A stretch of 64,000 nt of DNA from an uncultured Lachnospiraceae bacterium (lineage in GTDB: Bacteria; Bacillota; Clostridia; Lachnospirales; Lachnospiraceae), in the NCBI GenBank assembly GCA_910578175.1, contig CAJTPF010000012.1, forward strand, positions 1-64,000, in the 5' to 3' direction. Below the pieces are notes generated by a model. It searched no databases, was not told where the DNA came from, and was given only the letters and a program-made list of their open reading frames with translations. Every line of letters starts with the position of its first letter. Position 1 is the first letter of the stretch. A program made the translations under genes and the position numbers. Shown here in pieces: positions 35,096 through 42,741 of this stretch.

Positions 35096-35758
35096 ATGAA
35101 AAAACTGGCGATAATCGGAAACGGTACATATGCTAAAATGATGAATATGTATATTGATATGACAGGCTTCGGCCAGGTGCTTTTCTATGTGGCAGATAAA
35201 GAATATATATATGAATCCAAATTAGACGGAACAGATGTTATTTCGTTTGAAGAACTATATGAGAGGTTTTCGGCAGAAGAAGTGACGCTGATCATGGGAA
35301 TTGGTTACACTCAAATGGGTAGTGTACGGAAGAATATTTTTGAACAATGTAAAGCAAGGGGATATTTATTTGAAAATTACATACATCCTACGGCAATCAT
35401 AGCATCGGAAGCTAAAATAGGTGAAGGCAATAATATTCTGGAAGCAGTTATTATTGAGCCGGGAGTTACCGTGGGAAATGCCAATCTTTTTTATGGAGGA
35501 GTTATAATCGGACACGATTCAAGTATAGGAGATTATAACACATTTTCAGTTAAAGCAGTAACTGCAGGTTTTGTTACGGTAAAGAATAATTGTTTTTTTG
35601 GGGTGGCATCTGCTCTGAAAAATGATATAATCATATATGACTATGTATTGATCGGCGCAATGGCGTGCGGGTATAAAGATATGGAAGAACACTCGGTGGT
35701 GGTTCCGGCCGGAAGTGTAGTTCTAAAACATAAAAAGAGCATGGATTGTCTTCTGTAA
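35096..35758 (+). CDS. PglD-like acyltransferase (second copy)
   Basis: It has the same layout as the protein at 31021: an N-terminal Rossmann-like domain (L-A-I-I-G-N-G-T at 4-11) and a C-terminal hexapeptide beta-helix (I-G-E-G-N-N-I-L, then I-I-G-H-D-S-S-I-G-D near 139-148 with a candidate catalytic His). Length 220 is typical. It probably uses acetyl-CoA or a similar donor with a sugar acceptor; the acceptor is not known. Gene 31021 is a clear relative but not a recent duplicate. The start follows AGAGG. It stands alone between a terminator and the pseB promoter. Confidence 0.78.
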   Translation: MKKLAIIGNGTYAKMMNMYIDMTGFGQVLFYVADKEYIYESKLDGTDVISFEELYERFSAEEVTLIMGIGYTQMGSVRKNIFEQCKARGYLFENYIHPTAIIASEAKIGEGNNILEAVIIEPGVTVGNANLFYGGVIIGHDSSIGDYNTFSVKAVTAGFVTVKNNCFFGVASALKNDIIIYDYVLIGAMACGYKDMEEHSVVVPAGSVVLKHKKSMDCLL

Positions 35759-35784
35759 AGCCATACATAAGTTTAGTAAATTTG

Positions 35785-35812
35785 ATCGTTTGGTCATTGT
35801 GAAACGATAATT
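35785..35812 (+). terminator. Weak hairpin after the PglD-like gene
   Basis: ATCGTTT (35785-35791) pairs with AAACGAT (35802-35808) around a 10-base loop, followed by AATTT. The stem is only 7 base pairs with a short T run, so termination may be inefficient. Confidence 0.35.
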
Positions 35813-35832
35813 TAAATCATCAATAATAATAC

Positions 35833-35888
35833 ATATATCGGCAAATGTTGTATAATGGTTAAGGCTTATACAATTTTTGCCGATATAT
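35833..35888 (+). repeat. 23-base inverted repeat before pseB, holding sigma-28-like -10 boxes
   Basis: Arms 35833-35855 and 35866-35888 are inverted copies with two mismatches around a 10-base centre. Each arm ends in ATCGGC or GCCGAT, so the repeat contains a sigma-28-type -10 box (GCCGATAT) on both strands. It may be a hairpin (weak terminator), an operator, or a pair of opposed promoters. The stem is A+T-rich, which speaks against a strong terminator. Confidence 0.7.
35860..35887 (+). promoter_or_regulatory. Sigma-28 type promoter before pseB
   Basis: TAAG at 35860-35863, then 15 bases, then a perfect GCCGATAT at 35879-35886. The spacing is the same as at the flagellin promoter, and only the last base of the -35 box differs. 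It would place the pseudaminic acid genes under flagellar control. The -10 box lies in one arm of an inverted repeat, so a structural role is an alternative. Confidence 0.62.
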
Positions 35889-35963
35889 ATTTTAGTCGGT
35901 TTTATAATAAAAGTCCGTAGTATTTAATAATAAGCTTTAATATAAAACAAAAGGAGACATATC

Positions 35964-36953
35964 ATGTTAAACAATAAAACAATCTTAATTACAGGCGGTA
36001 CAGGTTCTTTTGGTAAAAAGTTTCTGGAAATGATTTTTGCGAATTATAAACCTAAAAAAGTAATCATCTATTCCAGGGATGAATTTAAACAGAGTGTAAT
36101 GAAGAGTGAATACACTGGAAAAGTGGATATGAGCAGGGTCAGATTTTTTATCGGCGATGTCCGGGATCGGGAGCGGCTGTACAGGGCTTTTGAAGGCGTG
36201 GATTATGTTATACATGCGGCGGCCATGAAACAGGTGCCTACCTGCGAATATAACCCGATGGAAGCCATTAAGACCAATATACACGGCGCCCAGAATGTGA
36301 TCAATGCAGCGCTGGATAAAGGTGTAAAAAAAGTGGTCGCCCTGTCTACAGACAAGGCGGTAAATCCGATCAATCTGTATGGCGGAACGAAACTGGTATC
36401 CGATAAACTGTTTATTGCAGCAAATGCTTACAGCGGTTCTTCCGGAACCGTATTTTCCGTGGTAAGATATGGAAATGTAGCCGGAAGCCGGGGGTCCGTG
36501 ATTCCGATCTTCCAGAAAATACTGGATGACGGAAAAAAAGAACTGCCGATCACAGATCTTCGGATGACAAGATTCTGGATAACCCTGGAACAGGGAGTAC
36601 AACTGGTATTTAAGGCATTGGAAGAATCCAAAGGCGGAGAAACCTATATATCCAAGATACCTTCCTTCCATATCGGAGACCTGGCAAAGGCCATGTGTGA
36701 AGATTCCGTCATAAAGGAAATCGGTATCCGGGAAGGTGAAAAGCTGCACGAGGTCATGGTAACAAAGGATGATTCCCGTATGACGTATGAATATGACAAG
36801 CATTATATTATATATCCAAACTATACATGGCACAATGAAAGTATGATATTACCAGGAGGCGTTCCGGTGGGCGACGGATTTGAATATAATTCCGGCACCA
36901 ATAAAGAATGGCTGGACGTGGAAGAACTGAAGGAAGCACTAAAGCATATGTAA
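35964..36953 (+). CDS. pseB: UDP-N-acetylglucosamine 4,6-dehydratase (inverting), pseudaminic acid step 1
   Basis: PseB converts UDP-GlcNAc to UDP-2-acetamido-2,6-dideoxy-L-arabino-hexos-4-ulose. The 329-residue protein carries the nucleotide-binding G-G-T-G-S-F-G at 11-17, the S-T-D-K pattern with catalytic Asp130 and Lys131, and Y139-G-G-T-K143 as the SDR pair. The later V-R-Y-G-N-V-A-G-S-R-G-S-V-I-P stretch near 167-181 is typical. The ATG has AAAAGGAGA before it. It begins the second block, behind the sigma-28-like element, and its partner aminotransferase pseC is at 45723. Confidence 0.95.
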   Translation: MLNNKTILITGGTGSFGKKFLEMIFANYKPKKVIIYSRDEFKQSVMKSEYTGKVDMSRVRFFIGDVRDRERLYRAFEGVDYVIHAAAMKQVPTCEYNPMEAIKTNIHGAQNVINAALDKGVKKVVALSTDKAVNPINLYGGTKLVSDKLFIAANAYSGSSGTVFSVVRYGNVAGSRGSVIPIFQKILDDGKKELPITDLRMTRFWITLEQGVQLVFKALEESKGGETYISKIPSFHIGDLAKAMCEDSVIKEIGIREGEKLHEVMVTKDDSRMTYEYDKHYIIYPNYTWHNESMILPGGVPVGDGFEYNSGTNKEWLDVEELKEALKHM

Positions 36954-36995
36954 GCGATTATAATATCAAGTAAACGGAGACGGAGAAAACTGAAA

Positions 36996-37562
36996 ATGAC
37001 AACATTTTATTCACCAGAAGAATTAAAAGAACTGGGTATAAAGGAATTTGGAGAAAACGTACTGATCAGCAGAAATGCAATCCTGTATTCGCCGGCCACA
37101 CTGACCATCGGCCATGACGTCAGGATCGATGATTTCTGTATTTTAAGCGGAACCATAGTTTTGCATAATTTTATTCATATTGCACAGTTCTGCGGATTAT
37201 ATGGTGGGGACAGCGGAGTGGAAATGATGGACTTCACCTCCCTTTCTTCGAAATGCTCCATTTATGCGGTATCCGACGATTACAGCGGAGAATCCATGAC
37301 AAACCCCATGATACCAATGAAGTACAAGCCGGGTTCTATTGACAGCAAAGTTACGATCGGAAAGTATGTTGCGGTAGGCGCTTCTTCCGTTGTACTTCCG
37401 GGAGTTACCCTGGCCGAGGGCAGTTCTTTTACCGCCATGAGCCTGTGTGCAAGAGATTCGGCAGAATGGACTGTAAATGCAGGCGTTCCGGCAAGGCGGG
37501 TAAAAGACAGAAGCAGGAAACTGCTGGAACTGGAACAGGAGTTTTTAAAAGAAAGAGGATAA
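36996..37562 (+). CDS. VioB-like N-acyltransferase (left-handed beta-helix), candidate PseH replacement
   Basis: The protein resembles the acyltransferases that acylate the 4-amino group of dTDP-4-amino-4,6-dideoxyhexoses (VioB type): S-P-E-E-L-K-E-L-G at 6-14, a beta-helix with I-G-H-D-V-R-I-D-D-F-C near 38-48, F-T-S-L-S-S-K-C-S-I-Y-A-V-S-D-D-Y-S-G near 79-97, and the end-of-helix G-V-P-A-R-R near 166. It lies between PseB and an FkbH-like protein. A GNAT-type PseH, the usual N-4 acetyltransferase of the pseudaminic acid route, is not seen in the window. By position and family this protein is the best candidate to take that step. The acyl donor (acetyl-CoA or acyl-ACP) is unknown. Confidence 0.75.
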   Translation: MTTFYSPEELKELGIKEFGENVLISRNAILYSPATLTIGHDVRIDDFCILSGTIVLHNFIHIAQFCGLYGGDSGVEMMDFTSLSSKCSIYAVSDDYSGESMTNPMIPMKYKPGSIDSKVTIGKYVAVGASSVVLPGVTLAEGSSFTAMSLCARDSAEWTVNAGVPARRVKDRSRKLLELEQEFLKERG

Positions 37563-37587
37563 ACCTGCAGTATGCGGAGGTATATAT

Positions 37588-39288
37588 ATGCAGTTTTCAG
37601 ATTATCTAAAAACTTATCGACAATGTATAAAGGAAATGCCACAGAAGAAAATTCAGGTGGCATTTCTTTCCATGTTTACGATAAAGGGCTTAAAGGAAGT
37701 CTTAACCGTGAAAGCCTTTGAAGAAGGCATCGGTATCGAGTGTTATGAAGGCGCTTACCGCCAGGTGGTACAGGAAGCGATCGGCTGGGACAGGGAGACC
37801 ATGAAACCGGATATTACATTTGTGTTATGGGATGCGGAAAGCCTTTTGGGCGATTACTATGTGGATGCTTATAAATATACGGTTAGCGAACGAAGAGAAT
37901 ATGTGGAGGATAAATGGAAAGAATTTCAGCAATATGTAAATCTGCTGGAACAAAATATACCGGGTATCCTGGTTTTTCATAATTTTGAATATCCGGATGT
38001 TTCACCGCTGGGAATCATGGAGACAAAGCAGGAATTCGGGCTGATGGAAAGCATGGGATATCTGAACCGCAGTCTGGCAGAGTACTGCAGGAATAAGAAT
38101 TCTGTCTATATATTTGACTATGCAGGCTTTAAAAGCCGTTACGGCGGGGCTCTCTTAAGGGATGAAAAAATGTATTATCTGGGGGATATGAAGATTTCCA
38201 TGGAAGGTTTGATTTTACTGGCTGATGAATATTTATCTTATATCCGGGCGCTGGCGGGAAAAAGCAGAAAATGTCTGGTACTGGATCTGGACAATACGCT
38301 CTGGGGCGGGATCGTCGGGGAAGACGGCATGGAACGTATAAAACTGGGGCCGGATTATGAAGGTAAGGCATACCGGGAATTTCAGATTTATATCAAAAGT
38401 CTGTTGCATCGCGGTGTGATCCTGGCGGTAAACAGTAAGAACAATTATGAAGATGCCATGGAAGTCCTTGAGAACCATCCATATATGGTTCTTCGGAAAG
38501 AAGACTTTGCAGCTTTTAAAATAAACTGGCAGGACAAGGTCAGCAATATGAAAGAACTGGCTGAGGAACTGAATATCGGACTGGACAGTATGGTGTTTGT
38601 GGATGACGACAGGGTAAACTGTGAACTGATGGAGACGGGACTGCCTATGGTGAAAACCATTCATCTGAACGGAAATCCGGTGACCTATGTAAATGTACTC
38701 AAAGGTCTGACAGATTTTAATATGCTGTCGTTTACGGAAGAAGACAGAATGAAAAATGAACAGTACCGAAGCCAGGTCCTTCGAAATGAACTGAAAAGCA
38801 ATACCGCTACATTGGAGGATTTTATCAGGAGCCTGGAGATTCGGACCAAGTTTGAGGAAATGAATGATTCCAATATCGGGCGTATTTCCCAGTTAACCAT
38901 GAAAACCAATCAGTTTAACCTGACCACCAGAAGATATACCGAAAGCGATCTGGAACGGTTAAAGCAGTCCGGATATAAAACGCTATGTCTTCATGTTTCG
39001 GATCGTTACGGAGATAACGGAATCTGCGGGGTGTTGATCTATAAAACGGAAAAAGAGGAGATCATGGTCGATACCATGCTGCTGAGCTGCCGGGTGATGG
39101 GAAGAAAAATAGAAGATCAATACTTTAGATTTTTGGAGGAAACCGCAGAAAAAAAAGGGCTATCAGTCATAACAGGAGAATATATACCTACACCAAAAAA
39201 CAGGCCGGTGGAAGGTTTGTATCAGGAACAAGGTTTTGTCTGTACTTTTCAGCAGGAAAACAGACAGATTTGGAAAAAGAATATATAA
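37588..39288 (+). CDS. FkbH-like HAD-IIIC protein (probable glyceryl-ACP synthase type)
   Basis: FkbH proteins take 1,3-bisphosphoglycerate, dephosphorylate it and load a glyceryl unit onto an acyl carrier protein; this is known from polyketide pathways. The central part has the HAD motif D233-L-D-N-T (V-L-D-L-D-N-T-L-W-G-G near 231-241), S-K-N-N-Y near 276 and F-V-D-D-D-R-V near 334-340. The N-terminal 220 residues look like the SGNH-type first domain of long FkbH forms. The C-terminal 150 (N-Q-F-N-L-T-T-R-R-Y near 433 and R-V-M-G-R-K-I-E near 498) look like the GNAT-like tail. It is followed after 49 bases by an ACP gene. In this island the loaded acyl group probably ends up on a sugar. Confidence 0.85.
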   Translation: MQFSDYLKTYRQCIKEMPQKKIQVAFLSMFTIKGLKEVLTVKAFEEGIGIECYEGAYRQVVQEAIGWDRETMKPDITFVLWDAESLLGDYYVDAYKYTVSERREYVEDKWKEFQQYVNLLEQNIPGILVFHNFEYPDVSPLGIMETKQEFGLMESMGYLNRSLAEYCRNKNSVYIFDYAGFKSRYGGALLRDEKMYYLGDMKISMEGLILLADEYLSYIRALAGKSRKCLVLDLDNTLWGGIVGEDGMERIKLGPDYEGKAYREFQIYIKSLLHRGVILAVNSKNNYEDAMEVLENHPYMVLRKEDFAAFKINWQDKVSNMKELAEELNIGLDSMVFVDDDRVNCELMETGLPMVKTIHLNGNPVTYVNVLKGLTDFNMLSFTEEDRMKNEQYRSQVLRNELKSNTATLEDFIRSLEIRTKFEEMNDSNIGRISQLTMKTNQFNLTTRRYTESDLERLKQSGYKTLCLHVSDRYGDNGICGVLIYKTEKEEIMVDTMLLSCRVMGRKIEDQYFRFLEETAEKKGLSVITGEYIPTPKNRPVEGLYQEQGFVCTFQQENRQIWKKNI

Positions 39289-39337
39289 GAAAGGAAAATA
39301 TAATACTGCCTGACTTGCGGTATTACAGGAAATCGGA

Positions 39338-39553
39338 ATGGAACAGATTATAGAGATTTTAAAAAATGCTTTGGGAACAGACAATATCAATGAGGACACT
39401 ACAAAGGAAAACTGTGAGGAATGGGATTCTTTTAATCATCTGGTAGTGATTGCAGATTTGGAGCGTGAACTTGCAGTGGAATTTACCATTGAGGAAACCG
39501 AAAGGATGGACAGTATAAAAGAGATTTATGAAATCGTTAAAGCAAAAGTGTAA
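39338..39553 (+). CDS. Acyl carrier protein
   Basis: This is a 71-residue helical protein with the phosphopantetheine attachment site W-D-S-F-N-H, the Ser being residue 31, and a conserved F-T-I-E-E-T-E-R-M near 50. It is not placed near fatty acid genes. Directly after an FkbH-like gene it is the expected carrier for a glyceryl-type unit. The second helix (Ser31 region, acidic) would bind partner enzymes. The ribosome site is weak (AGGAAATCGGA). Confidence 0.88.
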   Translation: MEQIIEILKNALGTDNINEDTTKENCEEWDSFNHLVVIADLERELAVEFTIEETERMDSIKEIYEIVKAKV

Positions 39554-39583
39554 AATAAATCACGAGGGAAATCGGAGGAGATT

Positions 39584-39961
39584 ATGAAATTACACCATAT
39601 TGGAATTGCCACAAAAGATATAAAAGCTACGAGAGATTATATTAAAAACCTGTATCCGGTCATACGAGAGACAGAGATCCTTTATGATGCTAATCAGGAG
39701 GCGGAACTCTGCATGCTTATATTAGAGGATGGTCTGGGTTTAGAACTGATCATGGGAGAAAAAGTGAACAGTTTTGTGGATAAAAAACAATATATTTATC
39801 ATTTATGTTTTGAGGTGCAAGATATTGAAAAAGCAATTTCCGAATATCGGAAGTGCCGTGATATCATTATGACAAATCCCACACCGGCAGTATTGTTTGA
39901 TAACCGGCGGGTGGCGTTTGTATTCAGCAAGATAGGCATCGTTGAATTAGTAGAAAAATAA
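39584..39961 (+). CDS. VOC superfamily (glyoxalase/epimerase-like) protein
   Basis: This 125-residue protein has the vicinal-oxygen-chelate fold pattern: L-H-H-I-G-I-A at 3-9, I-Y-H-L-C-F-E-V near 68-75 and I-V-E-L-V-E at the end, giving the usual His/Glu metal ligands. Methylmalonyl-CoA epimerase and glyoxalase are relatives, but the substrate cannot be told. It lies right after the acyl carrier gene, with GGAGGAG before its ATG, so it might change the acyl unit, for example as an epimerase or isomerase. That is inference. Confidence 0.75.
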   Translation: MKLHHIGIATKDIKATRDYIKNLYPVIRETEILYDANQEAELCMLILEDGLGLELIMGEKVNSFVDKKQYIYHLCFEVQDIEKAISEYRKCRDIIMTNPTPAVLFDNRRVAFVFSKIGIVELVEK

Positions 39962-39976
39962 AGGAACGGGTACGAT

Positions 39977-42721
39977 ATGACGAATATGAAAGATGGAAAA
40001 GAATTGATCGTTATCTACAAGGGTGATTCCAAATATGATACTTTGTGTGTGTTTTCGGAGGAACTGGGAAAGTCATTGGAAAGACTGGGATATCAGATAG
40101 TGACTGTAGACCTGAATGATGAAAATGATACCAATCAAAAGATCAATATGCTTGCAGGACTTGAGGTTAAGGCGTTTATCGGCTTTAATGGAATCGGTGC
40201 GGGGGTACAGCTCAGCGACGGGGCGTATCTGCAGGATGCTATGAACGGGCCGTATTACGGTTTTTTTGTTGACCATCCCGTGTATCAGTATAACAGGCTT
40301 GCAGCTCCCATTCGGAATATGAATGCTTTCGTTGTGGATGAATCCCATGCTGATTATATTCGTATACATCATCCGGATGTACAGAAGGTACAGATGATTC
40401 CTCACGGAGGCATCATGCCGGCAGAGGTACAGCCATATGAGAGCAGGACAAAGGATGTGGTTTTTTTTGGCTCTTTTGTCAGCCCGGAGAAAATTCTGCA
40501 TCAGATTGACGAACTTCCGGAACAGGGATTGATCGACATAGTCTATAATGTCATTGAACGTATGCTGACGGATTTTCGGATAACCATTGATATGGCATTT
40601 GATGCCATGCTTCAGGAAAATTCCGTGAATCTCAGTCCGGAAGATTATCATTCCTTTATGTCATATATCCGTCTGGCAGATGTCTATGTGAGACAGTATT
40701 TCCGGTTTCTGATCATTAAAACGCTTGCAGAGGCGGGAATAAAGATCGAATTGTATGGCGAGGGATGGGGGAACCTGAAATGCAGTGCAAAGGAAAATCT
40801 GATCGTCCATGAACCGGTATCTTGCCGGGAAGCCTGTGATATTATGAATGAAAGCAAAATCGTATTAAATGTGATGCCCTGGTTTAAAAAAGGAAGTCAT
40901 GAGAGAATATTTATGGCCATGTTATCCGGGGCGGTTTGTATTACGGATGAAAGTACATATATTAATGAGCAGTTTGCGGATAATGTTGAGATTATTACAT
41001 ATTCACTAAACCGGTTGGCGGAGTTACCAATGAAGATAAAATTTCTTCTTAAGGATGCCGCTGCTGCCGGGAATATCGCTGAAGCAGGAAGAAAAAAAGC
41101 GGAAAAATCTCATACATGGGATAACCGGGCAGAAAAAATAGCAGGTTATATAGATCAGGGTTCAACGGAAACGTATCTGGCAGAGATTTCGGAAATTCTT
41201 GCTTCATTGGAAAATACAAAATATAATATGTTAAAGTATAATAAATTGCAGGGGTTGTTTAACTGTCTGCAACAGATGTACCGGAAACTGCCGTATGAAG
41301 ACCGGAAAAGGATATTCTCGGAATTGGAGAAGAGACAGGAAAGGAATTCCCCGGCAGTTCTTGCATTAAATTCATTTGCAATGAAATATTTTGGAGATCC
41401 GGAATATACCGTAAAACTTATAGATATGGTAAATGACAGTGACAAATACCGTTGGGAGATGAAACTGACCATATATTGGTATATCGTACAGTATTCTTTT
41501 ACAAAGGGATCGATCATGAATGCTGAAGCAGGCCGTAAACTTCGGAGATTATATGCAAATGTTGTCAATGATATAAAAAATGAATGTCATCTGCAATACG
41601 AATTCCGCAATAAAGAGAAACGGAATTCCGGCCAGGTTGTAATTCTGATATCACAGTTTCTTACAATGGAACATGGTCCTACAAAGACGGTACTGGACCG
41701 GTGCCAATGTCTGATTGAGGACTATGGTATGGAAGTTGTTCTGATCAATACGGCAGAATTTATGTATAATGATAAAATGCTTTGTTTATATGATATGAAT
41801 GGCGCTTCTTATAATGACAGCCTTTCTGGTAAAAAAGAAATGAAGTACATGGGACACAATATATCGTTTCATCAGTGCTCGAAGGATATGCCGTGTGCGG
41901 AGGAAATCTGCAGGATTGCAAAAATGATATATGAGATAAATCCTTATTTCATACTGAATATCGGCGGAAACAGCCCATTGACGGATATCTGCAGCGATTT
42001 CTGCCCTACGCTGACAATCTCTACAGTGCCGTCTTCTATGGCAACAACCCTGGGACAGTTCCAGGCGATTGGAAGACAGATAACGGATTTTGACAGGGAA
42101 ATCTTAAAAGCAAACGGGAAATCCGAGGAACATATCATAGAGAGCAGGTTTACCATGTCTGTAAAACCTCAGGAATTAATCCTGTCAAGAAGGGATCTGG
42201 GGTTGCCGGAGGGTAAATTTGTAGTTATATTGGTTGGCGGCAGACTGACGGAAGAACTGGACGATGAATTATTGAATAAACTTTTATGTGATACGGACAC
42301 GGACACGGTCATTGCACTGGCAGGCTGTTATAATAAATTCGCGGAAAAAGCTGAAAAGATTCAGGGATTTACAGATAAATTCGTGAATCTGGGATTTCAG
42401 AATGATATGCTGGCTGTGCTGGACTGCTGTGATCTGTATATCAATCCAAAACGGAAAGGCGGAGGAACTTCGGCGTTTGAAGCCATGTATAAGGGAATGC
42501 CGCTGGTCACGCTTCCGGTGGGAGATGTGGGTCTGGCAGCAGGGGCGGATTTTCAGGCTGCGGATTATGATGAAATGATCCGGCAGATTTCAGAATATAA
42601 GGCAGACAGGGAATATTATGAAGTACAGTCCCGGAAGGCACGAAAACGCGGAGAAGAACTGATGGATACTTCAAAAGAATTTGGTAAAATAGTTGATGAG
42701 ATGATAAACAGAATGGAATAG
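39977..42721 (+). CDS. Double glycosyltransferase: CgeB-like N-terminal half and GT4-like C-terminal half
   Basis: At 914 residues this is a fusion of two transferase-type halves. Residues 1-400 resemble the CgeB family (L-Y-G-E-G-W-G near 258, H-E-R-I-F-M-A-M-L near 308-316). Residues 560-914 resemble GT4 enzymes, with E-H-G-P-T-K near 566, R-K-G-G-G-T-S-A-F-E-A-M near 828-839 and a P-L-V-T-L-P motif near 845. The R-x-G-G-G-T-S motif is shared with the protein at 26915. It may add two sugars in turn. It has no signal peptide. AAGGAACGGG precedes the ATG. Confidence 0.75.
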   Translation: MTNMKDGKELIVIYKGDSKYDTLCVFSEELGKSLERLGYQIVTVDLNDENDTNQKINMLAGLEVKAFIGFNGIGAGVQLSDGAYLQDAMNGPYYGFFVDHPVYQYNRLAAPIRNMNAFVVDESHADYIRIHHPDVQKVQMIPHGGIMPAEVQPYESRTKDVVFFGSFVSPEKILHQIDELPEQGLIDIVYNVIERMLTDFRITIDMAFDAMLQENSVNLSPEDYHSFMSYIRLADVYVRQYFRFLIIKTLAEAGIKIELYGEGWGNLKCSAKENLIVHEPVSCREACDIMNESKIVLNVMPWFKKGSHERIFMAMLSGAVCITDESTYINEQFADNVEIITYSLNRLAELPMKIKFLLKDAAAAGNIAEAGRKKAEKSHTWDNRAEKIAGYIDQGSTETYLAEISEILASLENTKYNMLKYNKLQGLFNCLQQMYRKLPYEDRKRIFSELEKRQERNSPAVLALNSFAMKYFGDPEYTVKLIDMVNDSDKYRWEMKLTIYWYIVQYSFTKGSIMNAEAGRKLRRLYANVVNDIKNECHLQYEFRNKEKRNSGQVVILISQFLTMEHGPTKTVLDRCQCLIEDYGMEVVLINTAEFMYNDKMLCLYDMNGASYNDSLSGKKEMKYMGHNISFHQCSKDMPCAEEICRIAKMIYEINPYFILNIGGNSPLTDICSDFCPTLTISTVPSSMATTLGQFQAIGRQITDFDREILKANGKSEEHIIESRFTMSVKPQELILSRRDLGLPEGKFVVILVGGRLTEELDDELLNKLLCDTDTDTVIALAGCYNKFAEKAEKIQGFTDKFVNLGFQNDMLAVLDCCDLYINPKRKGGGTSAFEAMYKGMPLVTLPVGDVGLAAGADFQAADYDEMIRQISEYKADREYYEVQSRKARKRGEELMDTSKEFGKIVDEMINRME

Positions 42722-42741
42722 CTACCGGATTGGAGGTTATG

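Noticed and set aside
35985..36833. Long open frame of 282 codons on the minus strand across pseB
   Set aside because: It lies entirely antisense to the well-supported pseB gene, has no ribosome site, and its translation is Cys/His/Phe-rich with no recognisable family.
36996..37562. Calling this gene pseH
   Set aside because: PseH proteins are GNAT-type, whereas this is a left-handed beta-helix protein; the same step is only a hypothesis.
40073..40651. Minus-strand open frame of 192 codons across the double glycosyltransferase gene
   Set aside because: Antisense shadow with no ribosome site and no family motif.
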